The position numbers and the translations under genes are program-made. A stretch of 42,314 nt of DNA. Origin: Cysteiniphilum sp. JM-1 (GTDB lineage: Bacteria; Pseudomonadota; Gammaproteobacteria; Francisellales; Francisellaceae). The notes under the pieces were generated by a model. That model did no database searches and was not told the DNA's origin. It worked only from the letters and a program-made list of their open reading frames with translations. This document shows positions 14,088 through 23,448 of this stretch, piece after piece (positions within the stretch are counted from its first letter, which is position 1; each line of letters opens with the position of its first letter). The stretch covers positions 1 through 42,314 of the forward strand of contig NZ_VXKS01000023.1 in assembly GCF_008711525.1 (NCBI RefSeq), read 5' to 3'.

Positions 14088-17000
14088 TTACAGCGCTTGA
14101 AGATGCGGAATCAATGGAAAATAGAGTGACAACTTAATATCACTTGGATTTATTCTAAAATAGCGGGCAATTAGCTTTTGATAGTTGATAAGTTGCGCAC
14201 GATAGGCTGCTGTCTGAGTGCTCACAAATTCTTCTAATGATTCATTGCTCACTGGTGTGGCAAATTTATAATCAATAATATGATATTGATCATTATCAAT
14301 AATAATTCGATCAGCAATGTGTTTTTGTGTCTTACCGAAGTTCAAATGAAGCATCACTTGTTCATGCATGCCGTGGGTATTAATAATCCAGGGAAATTGC
14401 GCTATTGTATTGGTTATTGCCTCTGTAGCTAAAGCATATGCTCGAGCATGATGGGCTTTAGCAATGGCGTGTTGATGCAAACAAAGTGCAAAATAATTTT
14501 GCCAATGGTTGATGTTATCTTTGGCGCTACTTAAGTAATTAAACAGTTGATGCAATGCCGAACCGATTTGACGGTCACTATTTATCACTAATTCATTGAG
14601 ATCAGGGTGATTTAAATCATTTTCTTTATCTGTTTTATCTGCATTATCAGCGTTATCTATTTCAACTGCTGTTTGATCAAGTTCAAAGTTGGGCACAGCA
14701 GTCGTTGAATAGTTTTGGATCTGCTTAATGACTTTATAGTATGGTTTTGGTTTTTTTGGCTCTTGGTCAGCCGAAACAGCTGATATATCATTGTCTGCGT
14801 CCTCACAAGTAATCCAAGGCAGGTTTAATGGCGCTAGAAGTGCTAAAAAGCTATTGTTAACAGTTTTGAGATCATTGCTATTTTCATTAACCGCAGTAAA
14901 TAAAAGCATTGATTTCGCGCGAGTGACAGCAACATATAAGAGTCGTTGAAGCTCATATTCAGCACGTTTTTTCTGCATGCTTTGGATGACTTTGAAAAGT
15001 GGCGGTGTTTCCTTATCCCAGCTATGTTTAATGGGGCTTAACAGTAAATGATCTTTGCCATCGCTTAGGCGTACCGTATCATGCAAGAAAAGAGGTGTGT
15101 CATCGGCTTTGCCGCGTTTATCAAGTTGCGGCAAGATCACAAAATCAAACTCTAAACCTTTGGATTTATGGATCGTCATAATCAATACATTGCTTTGTGA
15201 TGGACTACTTACAAACTTACGTTTTAATCGCGCGATAAAGCGATCAAATTGTGCAATGGCGGTTTTGTCATCGGTTAAATGACTTTGCAAAAGGTTAATA
15301 AAACTTGCAAACAACGCATGATCATTGTGAATACTAAAGCCATCCAGTGCTTGCCAGATAATCTTTAAGCGCGCAATCAAAGTGCTGCGAACACCATTGA
15401 AAAAATTATCCTTGATCCAGCTTAGAAAATAAAATGCTTTTTGTTGGTGGGGGTGGCTTTGTTGCATCTGAAGATAAACTGCTAGCTTGGCATAAAATGA
15501 ATGAGGCTTCTTAGCTTGTTGCTCATTAACTTCTATTTGCTCAATCGTTTGCAATTCATTTAAAGAAAAGCCAAACAAAGGTGATTGCAGTAAACTCACC
15601 CAGTAAATAGACTGCTCAGGATTGTTTAAAAGCGCACAAAGGCACAATAGATCCATCACCATTGGTTGGTGGTAGAATGTTTCTATTTCATTTTCAACAA
15701 CAGCAACTCCTTGAGCCTTTAACACGGGAACAAGGTGTTTTAAGTGGCTGCGAGTACGCACTAAAATGGCGACTTGATGACCTGTATGTTTATTAAGATG
15801 TGCTTTGATACTATCAGCAATAAACAGTGCTTCTTGTGTCAGATCGGCAAATAATCGATAGTCAATAGCCTCTTGATTCAGCGCTTGTGATAAGGTTGTT
15901 GCCGGTGCGTAGCTAATACCACCATAGTTTCTATCATCTTCTTTAGGAAAAATGCTGCAAAAATGATGATTCACCCAATCAACAATTGATTTGTGTGAAC
16001 GGAAATTGCAATCAAGCTGTAAAAACTCCAGTGCCACTTGATTAATGCCATGCGTTTTAACATCTAGAAATTGATTGACCTCAGCCTGGCGAAAACGGTA
16101 AATAGACTGCATCGGATCGCCAACAATAAACAGTGTTTTGCCATCATTGGCTTGCCATTCAAGCGTGAGCATTTGCAGTAACTTAAATTGTAAAATTGAG
16201 GTGTCTTGAAACTCATCAATTAAAAGATGCTTGATCTGATGATCAAGATAAAGCATCAAATCAGTCGGTGCTTCACTATTACCAAGAGCAGATAACGCTT
16301 GTAACGACACCTCATTGAAATCAAGTAAAGCACGCGCTTTAAATACAAGCTTTAGATAAGATACCAAGCGCAATGCAATACGCGCGATTGCACTTAATAT
16401 TTGCCATTCTTGATCGTCCAATAATAAACGCTCATATAGGCGAATTTCAGCAACTAATGCGGTGATATCTAATAAACTGTTATCGCTAAAGGATTGCGTA
16501 TAGCTAATAAGCCATTGGGCATAAGCTTTGGCTTTAGCATCTTTAGCAGGAAGTCCTTGTCTTGCATTGAATGTTTTGCGAAAAGTATTGTCATTGGTAA
16601 AAAGCATTCTAATCAGTCGTTGCCAGAAGATCGGGCTGTCTTGGTCTATCAGGGTTTCGTCATGTTCGTTATCACAAAATGTCAGTATTTCATTTAGGGT
16701 GAATTGATTTTGATCAATGTTTAACAATGTACTTAAGCGCCGTTGAAGCTCAGCAAAAAGTGCCTGAAAACCAGACTCTATAATCATTTTACTTTTTTTG
16801 CTATGTATTGTATCCGTGTCATCTAAGTTAGATGATAATAAAATGCCAAGCCATTGTTCACGGCGGGCGAGCATACTGCTAAGCAGATTTTTCACACGAG
16901 TAATATCATTATCAAGATGGGCTAACAGATCATGTACATCCTGATAAAAAGGACTTTGTTGATGAGTGTCATTGATAAAGTCGTCAATGGCTTGTTCGTA

Positions 17001-17444
17001 CAATAGCTCAGGAGTGTCACTGATCTCGGCATTAAATGCTTCATCTGTTTCAAACACCAGTTGTTTGGATAGGCTCTGACAAAAGGCATCAATAGTCATA
17101 ATACGTAAGCGCTTAGGACTCATTAATAGCTGCCATTCTTTGTGCTTATCTTGTAATAGCGCTTGTTGGGCAAGTTTGAAAGTAAGCTTCTTATGTGGCT
17201 CATCTGGCTCAGGATTGTTTTGTGCGTCTAACAGAGATTGATAAATCCGCTGCTGCATTTCATTGGCGGCTTTATTAGTAAAGGTTAGTGCGATAATTTC
17301 CTCAGGTGCTTCAACATGAGCCAGTAGATTCAAATAACGCTGCGTTAAGGTTTCGGTTTTTCCAGAGCCTGCAGGTGCTTGTACGATAAAGGATTTTTTA
17401 GGGTTAAGTGCTTCATTGCGTGCCGCAGCATCATTAGGAATCAT
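14088..17444 (-). CDS. UvrD-like helicase with RecB-family nuclease domain (AddA/RecB-like)
   Basis: An 1118-residue SF1A helicase-nuclease for double-strand-break processing. Walker A APAGSGKT is at 23-30 and LTFTNKAANEMQQRI at about 55-70. The Walker B-type DEFQDT is near 409-414, GDPMQSIYRFRQAE shortly after, and MTIHKSKGLEFD with LLYVAVTRAK further on. The C-terminal PD-(D/E)XK domain shows ALHQLF, ADRIII, the D-x-K motif in IIDYKF (near 1056) and YRAQLINYQ, so nuclease residues appear intact. An acidic Asn/Asp-rich linker precedes it. The length and fused nuclease fit AddA or its Legionella/Francisella-type relatives. AddB, RecC or RecD is not adjacent; a partner would have to be elsewhere. 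Confidence 0.9.
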   Translation of the reverse strand: MIPNDAAARNEALNPKKSFIVQAPAGSGKTETLTQRYLNLLAHVEAPEEIIALTFTNKAANEMQQRIYQSLLDAQNNPEPDEPHKKLTFKLAQQALLQDKHKEWQLLMSPKRLRIMTIDAFCQSLSKQLVFETDEAFNAEISDTPELLYEQAIDDFINDTHQQSPFYQDVHDLLAHLDNDITRVKNLLSSMLARREQWLGILLSSNLDDTDTIHSKKSKMIIESGFQALFAELQRRLSTLLNIDQNQFTLNEILTFCDNEHDETLIDQDSPIFWQRLIRMLFTNDNTFRKTFNARQGLPAKDAKAKAYAQWLISYTQSFSDNSLLDITALVAEIRLYERLLLDDQEWQILSAIARIALRLVSYLKLVFKARALLDFNEVSLQALSALGNSEAPTDLMLYLDHQIKHLLIDEFQDTSILQFKLLQMLTLEWQANDGKTLFIVGDPMQSIYRFRQAEVNQFLDVKTHGINQVALEFLQLDCNFRSHKSIVDWVNHHFCSIFPKEDDRNYGGISYAPATTLSQALNQEAIDYRLFADLTQEALFIADSIKAHLNKHTGHQVAILVRTRSHLKHLVPVLKAQGVAVVENEIETFYHQPMVMDLLCLCALLNNPEQSIYWVSLLQSPLFGFSLNELQTIEQIEVNEQQAKKPHSFYAKLAVYLQMQQSHPHQQKAFYFLSWIKDNFFNGVRSTLIARLKIIWQALDGFSIHNDHALFASFINLLQSHLTDDKTAIAQFDRFIARLKRKFVSSPSQSNVLIMTIHKSKGLEFDFVILPQLDKRGKADDTPLFLHDTVRLSDGKDHLLLSPIKHSWDKETPPLFKVIQSMQKKRAEYELQRLLYVAVTRAKSMLLFTAVNENSNDLKTVNNSFLALLAPLNLPWITCEDADNDISAVSADQEPKKPKPYYKVIKQIQNYSTTAVPNFELDQTAVEIDNADNADKTDKENDLNHPDLNELVINSDRQIGSALHQLFNYLSSAKDNINHWQNYFALCLHQHAIAKAHHARAYALATEAITNTIAQFPWIINTHGMHEQVMLHLNFGKTQKHIADRIIIDNDQYHIIDYKFATPVSNESLEEFVSTQTAAYRAQLINYQKLIARYFRINPSDIKLSLYFPLIPHLQAL

Positions 17445-17496
17445 AATGTGAAGAGGATTGATTATGTTGAATGATATCCTAATCGATTCTTATCTT

Positions 17497-17673
17497 TTAT
17501 TCATTATTATTACTGCGTTCATTTTTTAAATGGCGAATCTGTTCACTTGGAATCTTTAAGGTTTTAGCGACAACAGAAATTGGCACACCCATCTTTAGCA
17601 TCGCCATGGCATCATTATAAACATGTGTCTGTAATGTATATGCCTGTGTGTTGTATGTGTTTTGCATTTCCAT
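17497..17673 (-). CDS. 58-residue putative helix-turn-helix protein
   Basis: A short gene well supported by its start: AGGAG at 17682-17686 lies eight bases before the ATG at 17671-17673, and the frame runs to TAA at 17497-17499. The protein begins MEMQNTYNTQAYTLQTHVYN. Its second half reads AMAMLKMGVPISVVAKTLKI followed by PSEQIRHLKNE, a compact helix-turn-helix-like unit. The same kind of unit (ML..G.si..Ia..t.ls.eeI..L) is known from the C-terminus of Rpn-type PD-(D/E)XK transposase-like proteins, so this could be a free-standing relative or a detached tail. It lies 89 bases behind the ferredoxin gene and before the helicase-nuclease gene. Function unknown. Confidence 0.6.
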   Translation of the reverse strand: MEMQNTYNTQAYTLQTHVYNDAMAMLKMGVPISVVAKTLKIPSEQIRHLKNERSNNNE

Positions 17674-17762
17674 GATACGATCTCCTTTTTTGATGACTCA
17701 AAGCATAGTAGCGTAAAATTTGGTAGTATGCGAATAATTTTAATTCAACGAAGGATAACTTT

Positions 17763-18116
17763 TTAACTCGTCTGTATTTGATACTGTGTAACAATCTCAC
17801 CATTAATTAAATGTGACTGAATAATCTCCTCAAGGACTTCGGGGGTGCATGAGTGATACCAGACACCCTCAGGATAAACAACAGCAATAGGGCCTTGCGT
17901 GCATACGCGTAGACAATTGGCTTTGGTGCGGTAGATTTCACCAGATTGTGAGAGTTTAAGCTCAGATAGCCGCTTTTTAAGATAATCCCATGCAACGAGA
18001 GACTCATCTTTGTTGCAACATTTATCAACGCTTTGATCGCAGCATAAAAAAATATGGCGTTTAATGTTGTTCAAACCTAACGTTTGCGCTTTTTGGGTTA
18101 ATAATTCATCTTGCAT
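17763..18116 (-). CDS. Thioredoxin-like (2Fe-2S) ferredoxin domain protein
   Basis: A 117-residue small electron carrier of the thioredoxin-fold 2Fe-2S type. It begins with [14 protein letters not shown] (cysteines 25/26 and 33/34) and has the later pair in [14 protein letters not shown] (Cys68, Cys72), then [10 protein letters not shown]. The R-x3-C-L-x2-C-x2-G-P pattern is the family's cluster-binding hallmark. Partner enzymes are unknown. AAGGATTGTT directly precedes the ATG at 18114-18116. It follows lysO by 16 bases on the same strand, so a pmbA-lysO-ferredoxin operon is likely. Confidence 0.88.
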   Translation of the reverse strand: MQDELLTQKAQTLGLNNIKRHIFLCCDQSVDKCCNKDESLVAWDYLKKRLSELKLSQSGEIYRTKANCLRVCTQGPIAVVYPEGVWYHSCTPEVLEEIIQSHLINGEIVTQYQIQTS

Positions 18117-18132
18117 AACAATCCTTAAAAGT

Positions 18133-19047
18133 TCAAAAAGGAATAAGGTTAAATAGTGGGATAAGAATTGGCGTTGCCAGAGTTAATACAAATCCACTGC
18201 TGATGGCGACAGGTACGGCTTGAATACCGATATGATCTTTAATGACAGGTAGGCTAAAATCCATTGCCGTGGCACCGCTATAACTCACCAGTTCAGTAGG
18301 AATGCGTTTTGCCAATACTGGAATCACAATAATCGCGATAATCTCACGTGAGAAATCGATAAAAAATGTCATTGTACCGAAGTGGGCATCAATCAGTTGA
18401 GCATTTAATATACTGGCTAAACTATACCAGCCAAAGCCGCTTGTGAGCATTAATGCATGTGATAATGGAATATCAAAGAAAATACCCAATATGGCACCGA
18501 CAGCAAGGGAGCTGATCATTAAGATAATCGCAATCATAATGCCGGTTTTATTCTTGAGAATTTGAGTGAGGGAATGACCTTCGCGGCGCATTTGGATCCC
18601 AATAATAAATAAAGTCAGGATTAAAATGGCATCGATAATAAGTTCGATATGCAAAAGGGGTTTGTTGATAAATAGTCCAAGTAACGTACCAATAACAAGG
18701 TAAAGGAGATATTTGCAACTGGTTAGAATCGGTTTTAGCGGGCTTTGTGCTTTGACCATGTCGTGATGCGCTTTGATTGCGCGTTTTGGCTTTAAGCGCA
18801 AATAACCATAGACTGCTAATACATTGATAGCAAACAAGGCGGCAATAAAGCTTAAGGTAATGCCAAGCATTGAAACAAGCTCACCTTGCAGTTTATAGAT
18901 AAGCTCGCCAAAATTATAACCCATGACCGCAATAATCAGACTAATCATCGCTGAGAGTAGTTTATTCATCAGCTTGTTAGATAAGAATTTTAGGTCAATA
19001 AAATAACCAAGAATTAATGCCGATAGAATAATAAGTGCTTGAATCAT
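18133..19047 (-). CDS. lysO: LysO family lysine exporter
   Basis: A 304-residue membrane protein of the LysO (formerly DUF340/YbjE) family, which exports L-lysine and toxic analogues. About eight hydrophobic segments are seen. Diagnostic stretches are [15 protein letters not shown] (about 201-215), [14 protein letters not shown] and [26 protein letters not shown] near the C-terminus. These include the acidic membrane residues (in FSRE and MDFS) considered important in LysO. The start ATG abuts the pmbA stop codon (TAA ATG), indicating translational coupling. No lysine riboswitch is evident in front of this operon. Confidence 0.9.
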   Translation of the reverse strand: MIQALIILSALILGYFIDLKFLSNKLMNKLLSAMISLIIAVMGYNFGELIYKLQGELVSMLGITLSFIAALFAINVLAVYGYLRLKPKRAIKAHHDMVKAQSPLKPILTSCKYLLYLVIGTLLGLFINKPLLHIELIIDAILILTLFIIGIQMRREGHSLTQILKNKTGIMIAIILMISSLAVGAILGIFFDIPLSHALMLTSGFGWYSLASILNAQLIDAHFGTMTFFIDFSREIIAIIVIPVLAKRIPTELVSYSGATAMDFSLPVIKDHIGIQAVPVAISSGFVLTLATPILIPLFNLIPF

Positions 19048-20382
19048 TTACTCACCACTGATGCTACATTGTTTTATGAGTAGTGAGCCACTTCGGATGC
19101 GTGAAAAAGGTTCAATATCATCACCCATCGCAATAATATTTTGCAGCATGTCGCTTAGATTGCCGGCAATGGTAAAGTTATCAACCGGATAGCAAATTTC
19201 ACCCTTCTCAACATAATAGCCCATCGCACCTTGTGAATAATCTCCCGTGGTAATATGAAAACCTTGCCCCATGGTTTCATGGATAATCACACCCTTATCG
19301 ATCGATTTAATAAGGTTATCATATGATTGCGTGTTGCTGCTATGAACTGTTAAGTTACTAATGCCACCGGCGTTACCTGTGGTTTCACGCTTTAGTTGCC
19401 GTGCGCTATAACTACTTAATAAATAGCGATTCAAAACGCCATGGGTAATAATCGGGTTTTTACCCAAGTTAACACCCTCATTATCATAAGGTTGATTGCC
19501 AAGCGCGTTTGGAATATTAGGGTTCTCAATAAGGCTAATATCATGAGCAATGACTGATTGATCAATTTTATCCAAAAGGAAAGTATCCTTATGGTATTGG
19601 CGTTGTCCTTTGATGGCGGACAATAAGGCACTCCAAAATGAGCGGGCAATAGCTGGCGACAGTAGAATTGGCAATTGTTGACTTTGCATGCGTCGTGGGT
19701 TTCTGCGATCTAGCGTACGCTTAAGCGCAAGCTTAGCAATATGATCAATACTTGGCAGTGTGGTAAAATCATGCGCGCTATAGTAAGCATTATCACGTTG
19801 CATGCCATGATTATCTTTGGTAATAAGCCCCATCCCGATGCTGTGACGTGTCTCAGGATACACATGCAAAAAACCATGACTATTAGCAAAGCCATGCAAG
19901 ATCTCAAAACTATCAATGTCAACGCCTTCAGAATGATCAATGTCATTGCTCTCCAATGCTATTGCCTCGCAATGCTTGGCATGATCAATGAGTTTATCTA
20001 TACTAAAGTTTGCAATAGGCTGATAAAGCTCAGGCATTTCAGATGGTGTGCATAGGAAGCGCTTATCAATGACTCCGGCAAAAGGGTCTTTCTCAGTAAA
20101 GTTGGCGATGGTTTTGGCATTATCGATAATCGATAGAATGCTTTTTTCACTGAGATCAGAGGTTTCAGCGTAGCCAGTTTTGCCTTGATGATAAATGGTA
20201 ACACTCAACTGCTGAGTAACATTATACTCTAAGGTTTCGGTCTGTTGATCGCGAACGGCAATAACATGTCCTTGGTCATAGCTGCAATTGATTTCAAAAG
20301 CATCGATATTTTTCTTATGCAGCACGCGACTTGCAAATTGAAGAACATCTTGTAAATAGCGCTTTTTATCGAGAATAGACAT
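19048..20382 (-). CDS. pmbA: TldD/PmbA family metalloprotease subunit PmbA (TldE)
   Basis: TldE/PmbA is the non-metal-binding subunit of the TldD/TldE protease that matures microcin B17 and degrades unfolded peptides, including CcdA. The 444 residues show the PmbA pattern: an N-terminal domain with YAETSDLSEKSILSIIDNA (split, about 78-97), then NEGVNLGKNPIITHGVLNRYLLSSYSARQL-type segments at about 295-330. It ends GDDIEPFSRIRSGSLLIKQ. The HExxxH-like metal motif of TldD is absent, as expected. TldD itself is not in the window. lysO follows with no gap. Confidence 0.93.
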   Translation of the reverse strand: MSILDKKRYLQDVLQFASRVLHKKNIDAFEINCSYDQGHVIAVRDQQTETLEYNVTQQLSVTIYHQGKTGYAETSDLSEKSILSIIDNAKTIANFTEKDPFAGVIDKRFLCTPSEMPELYQPIANFSIDKLIDHAKHCEAIALESNDIDHSEGVDIDSFEILHGFANSHGFLHVYPETRHSIGMGLITKDNHGMQRDNAYYSAHDFTTLPSIDHIAKLALKRTLDRRNPRRMQSQQLPILLSPAIARSFWSALLSAIKGQRQYHKDTFLLDKIDQSVIAHDISLIENPNIPNALGNQPYDNEGVNLGKNPIITHGVLNRYLLSSYSARQLKRETTGNAGGISNLTVHSSNTQSYDNLIKSIDKGVIIHETMGQGFHITTGDYSQGAMGYYVEKGEICYPVDNFTIAGNLSDMLQNIIAMGDDIEPFSRIRSGSLLIKQCSISGE

Positions 20383-20486
20383 GTTTAGTAATATTGAAAT
20401 CTTTAAAGTGTAATGTGCTACATTATCGGCAATTGCTTAAGATAAGGCAAATCTTGATTGGCGTTTTTTGCTACTTTAAAAAGAAG

Positions 20487-21608
20487 TTATTTTTTGGCGA
20501 GGTGAAGGGCGTCTGCTCTTGGCAGAAGCACAAACATTTTGCCCAAATTCTTCATGTGTCCTGCGTAATACTCAGCCTCGCTGCCATTGCCCCAAAATAC
20601 ATCACCACGAATTGCCCCACGAATGGCTCCTCCGGTATCTTGGGCAATCATTAGACGATCGAGTTTATGCGTTTTATTGTGATTACCCTGATAGGTTGTG
20701 CTTAGCCAAACAGGTGTGCCGTATTGGTAGAACTTACTATCAACAGCAATGGAATACCCTGGCGTTAATGGTACACCTTGGGCTCCAATGGGGTTCCCAT
20801 GACTAAGCACGCGGAAGAAAACAAACGAAGGGTCATAATTTAATACTTTATCAGCATCTTTGGGGTGATCATATAACCACTTCTTGATCGATTGCATTGT
20901 AATATCCTCACGAGGCATAAGCTTGTTTTCAAGTAAATAGCGACCAATTGGGCGGTAAGGTTGACCATTTTGGCTATCATAACCAACAAGAATGCTATCA
21001 CCATTAGTCAGTTCAATGCGACCAGAACCCTGAATCTGCAAAAAGGTGCGCTCAACGCGAGAGCTCACCCACGCAATCACGTCTTTGCGCGTGAAAAAGT
21101 TATTTTTGGCAATTTCTTCACGCGTGTAATAAGGTGTGAATTTCCCATTAACCATGCGTCCGTATTGTGTGCCTGAAGCTGTTTTTTTCTGGATTAAATC
21201 AGCAGGGGTTTTATAAATAGGAACAGGAAATTCAGCGCTACGATATAAACTGCCTGCGATAGCTGGTGCGTAGTAACCCGTAAAAAGACCTTGTGATTCA
21301 TCATTATAACGTACCTGAAATGGCAAGAAGTTTTGCTCAATCATCTCACGTGCACGGCGATCGGTATGCGCTGATACGGCTAATATATTTTGGCAGCTAC
21401 TTTGCCATGCTTTATTGTAATTATTATTTTTGACAATGGCTTTGCACGAAATCTGTAGTGCTTGATAGGCTTGCATTTGATCGCCACAATCCCAGTCGGG
21501 TAAGGCTTGATAAGCAACTGGTTCAAAGCTAATACTTGTATTTGCCGATAAACACAAAGGCAATAATGAGGTCAATGTGCTTAAGCAAAGCAAGTATTTT
21601 TTCTGCAT
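20487..21608 (-). CDS. mltA: Membrane-bound lytic murein transglycosylase A
   Basis: Periplasmic enzyme that cleaves the MurNAc-GlcNAc bond of peptidoglycan, leaving 1,6-anhydroMurNAc. The 373 residues begin with a signal peptide (MQKKYLLCLSTLTSLLPLCLSA). Cys19 has Leu at -1, so a lipobox is doubtful, unlike E. coli MltA, and the protein may be soluble or anchored otherwise. The MltA domain shows GYYAPAIAGS, QIQGSGRIELTNGDSILVGYD (split) and the 3D-domain end IAQDTGGAIRGAIRGDVFWG, with the catalytic aspartate at residue 324. No Shine-Dalgarno is seen. A good promoter lies upstream at 21651-21678. Not operonic with pmbA (gap 104 bases). Confidence 0.93.
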   Translation of the reverse strand: MQKKYLLCLSTLTSLLPLCLSANTSISFEPVAYQALPDWDCGDQMQAYQALQISCKAIVKNNNYNKAWQSSCQNILAVSAHTDRRAREMIEQNFLPFQVRYNDESQGLFTGYYAPAIAGSLYRSAEFPVPIYKTPADLIQKKTASGTQYGRMVNGKFTPYYTREEIAKNNFFTRKDVIAWVSSRVERTFLQIQGSGRIELTNGDSILVGYDSQNGQPYRPIGRYLLENKLMPREDITMQSIKKWLYDHPKDADKVLNYDPSFVFFRVLSHGNPIGAQGVPLTPGYSIAVDSKFYQYGTPVWLSTTYQGNHNKTHKLDRLMIAQDTGGAIRGAIRGDVFWGNGSEAEYYAGHMKNLGKMFVLLPRADALHLAKK

Positions 21609-21650
21609 AGAAATTATTTAAATTTAGTATTTATATTTTAAGATGTTGCC

Positions 21651-21678
21651 ATTGTCGCGATCTGATGCCAGATGTCAA
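21651..21678 (-). promoter_or_regulatory. Candidate sigma-70 promoter for mltA
   Basis: On the minus strand a perfect -35 box TTGACA (21678-21673) is followed after 16 bases by GACAAT (21656-21651). Transcription would start about 36 bases before the mltA ATG. A five-base stem (ATCTG/CAGAT) lies within the spacer. Placement between potI and mltA fits an independent mltA transcript. Confidence 0.5.
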
Positions 21679-21703
21679 GTGTATTTTTTATGATCACGTT
21701 GAT

Positions 21704-22531
21704 TTATTTTTGCTTTTGTTTTTTACGCTTACTTTCCATCTTAAAGGCAATGTATGCACCCACAACAACGCAGGTTGAAATGATGGCAATCATCAATGTG
21801 GCTAATGCGTTAATTTCAGGTGTAGGTCCATTTTTAACGGTTGAGTAAATATACATTGGCAAGGTAGGGTCGCTGCTGCCGGCGACAAATTCAGTAATAA
21901 CCAAATCATCAATCGATAACGTAAATGCTAATAAAAATGAGGCAATCAATGAGGGAATGATCTGTGGCAGGGTAATCTGAAAGAAAATTTTAGCAGGCTT
22001 GGCACCTAAGTCCATTGCTGCTTCCTCAATAGAGCGATCAGCACTGGCAATACGCGCTTGCATGACAATCGTCACATAGGCAGTACAAAAGGTAATGTGT
22101 GCGATGATAATTGTCATCATACCGCGCCCATGTGGCCAACCGATGAGATTCTGTAAAGAGGTAAACATCAACAACAGTGAGACCCCAAGGACAATGTCTG
22201 GAAGCACCAGAGGTGTGATGACCATGCCATAAAGGAAGTTTTTACTTCTAAAGTAGTTAAAGCGCGTCATGATATAGGCCACCATGGTGCCAAGTACTGT
22301 CGCACACAATGAGGCAATAAGGGCAACTTGTAAGCTGATTAAAGCAGCACTAATAATATCCCCATCTTGAAAGAGTTCTTTATACCAATCTAAGGTAAAC
22401 CCACCCCATAAGTTAATGATTTGTGAATTACTAAATGAAAAAAGGATAAGAATCACTAAAGGGATGTATAGAAATATCAAGCCTAGAATGAGCATTACTT
22501 TACTGTATGAAAAAAAAGAGGAAATACGCAT
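21704..22531 (-). CDS. potI: Putrescine ABC transporter permease PotI
   Basis: Inner-membrane permease, 275 residues when started at the ATG 22529-22531, which overlaps the potH stop by one base (TAATG) and has GGGAG just upstream. A longer reading from 22582 would overlap potH by 52 bases and is unlikely. There are about six membrane segments. The EAA loop reads EEAAMDLGAKPAKIFFQITLPQIIPSLIAS, and FTLSIDDLVITEFVAG is the PotC/PotI-type signature. The pairing with a PotG-like ATPase favours PotI over PotC. Confidence 0.88.
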   Translation of the reverse strand: MRISSFFSYSKVMLILGLIFLYIPLVILILFSFSNSQIINLWGGFTLDWYKELFQDGDIISAALISLQVALIASLCATVLGTMVAYIMTRFNYFRSKNFLYGMVITPLVLPDIVLGVSLLLMFTSLQNLIGWPHGRGMMTIIIAHITFCTAYVTIVMQARIASADRSIEEAAMDLGAKPAKIFFQITLPQIIPSLIASFLLAFTLSIDDLVITEFVAGSSDPTLPMYIYSTVKNGPTPEINALATLMIAIISTCVVVGAYIAFKMESKRKKQKQK

Positions 22532-23448
22532 TATAGACTCCCAGAAGCTTTTGCCTGACGTTGTTGGATTTTTTGCATCCAAATCACAGGGATCACCAAA
22601 ATAATCAATAAGATAACAGACATCGCTGCTGACATTCCCCAGTTATTGGCAGTAAAGAATTGCTCCCAGATAACACTACCGATCATAACACTATTTAATC
22701 CACCCATGATTTGCGGCACTACCACCTCGCCAACCGCAGGGATAAATACCAGTAGACTTCCAGCGATAAGCCCAGGCATTGACAGTGGCAAAGTCACTTT
22801 AAAAAATGTCTTGACTGGTGTAGCGCCTAAATCAGCTGCAGCATCATTTAAAATAGGATCCAATTTGATCAATGTGGCATACAGGGGTAATACCAGAAAG
22901 GGCAGATAGCAATAAACCATCCCTAAATACATTGAGAAGTTATTGTATAGCAATGCCATGCTTGGTAAGCCTAATTTCATCAAAAAGACATTGAGTTGAT
23001 GATTGCCAAGAAGTGTCACCCATGCGTAAGTTCGCAATAAAAATGATGTCCAGTAAGGGATAATAATCATGATCAGAAAAATCAGCTGAACATTTTTGCG
23101 TTTGATGCGCGATAGTGCTAACGCCATTGGATAACCGATGAGAATACAAAGAATCGTCGTAAAAAAAGCGACACTAACTGAGTCAAACAGGGCAATAAAC
23201 ACCAAATTAGAGCTTAGCGTTTGCATATAGTTACTTAGATGTAAAATAATATGTAAGGTATGGTCAGTGTATTGCAAAATGGCAGTGAAAGGTGGTGTGC
23301 CATTGTCAGGTAGCGTGAAGCTTATTGTTAAAACAAACAAAAAAGGTATGAGCAAAAATACCATAAACCATAACATTGGAACCAAAATAACAAAGCGATT
23401 TTGCCACTTATGCACAAAATGAGGATCAAAGTTATGAAGCCATTTCAT
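22531..23448 (-). CDS. potH: Putrescine ABC transporter permease PotH
   Basis: Inner-membrane permease of 305 residues with six predicted membrane segments plus a periplasmic stretch (about 55-75). PotH-type signatures: GYPMALALSRIKRKN, IIPYWTSFLLRTYAW, the EAA loop AAADLGATPVKTFFKVTLPLSMPG and LLVFIPAVGEVVVPQIMGG with SVMIGSVIWEQFF. Similarity to E. coli PotH is stronger than to PotB in these stretches. It overlaps the potG stop by four bases (ATGA) and the potI start by one, so the three are translationally coupled. Confidence 0.9.
   Translation of the reverse strand: MKWLHNFDPHFVHKWQNRFVILVPMLWFMVFLLIPFLFVLTISFTLPDNGTPPFTAILQYTDHTLHIILHLSNYMQTLSSNLVFIALFDSVSVAFFTTILCILIGYPMALALSRIKRKNVQLIFLIMIIIPYWTSFLLRTYAWVTLLGNHQLNVFLMKLGLPSMALLYNNFSMYLGMVYCYLPFLVLPLYATLIKLDPILNDAAADLGATPVKTFFKVTLPLSMPGLIAGSLLVFIPAVGEVVVPQIMGGLNSVMIGSVIWEQFFTANNWGMSAAMSVILLIILVIPVIWMQKIQQRQAKASGSL

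Noticed and set aside
17615-17803. 62-codon minus-strand frame between the ferredoxin and helicase genes
   Set aside because: It conflicts with the 58-residue frame at 17497-17673, which has an AGGAG site and better composition.
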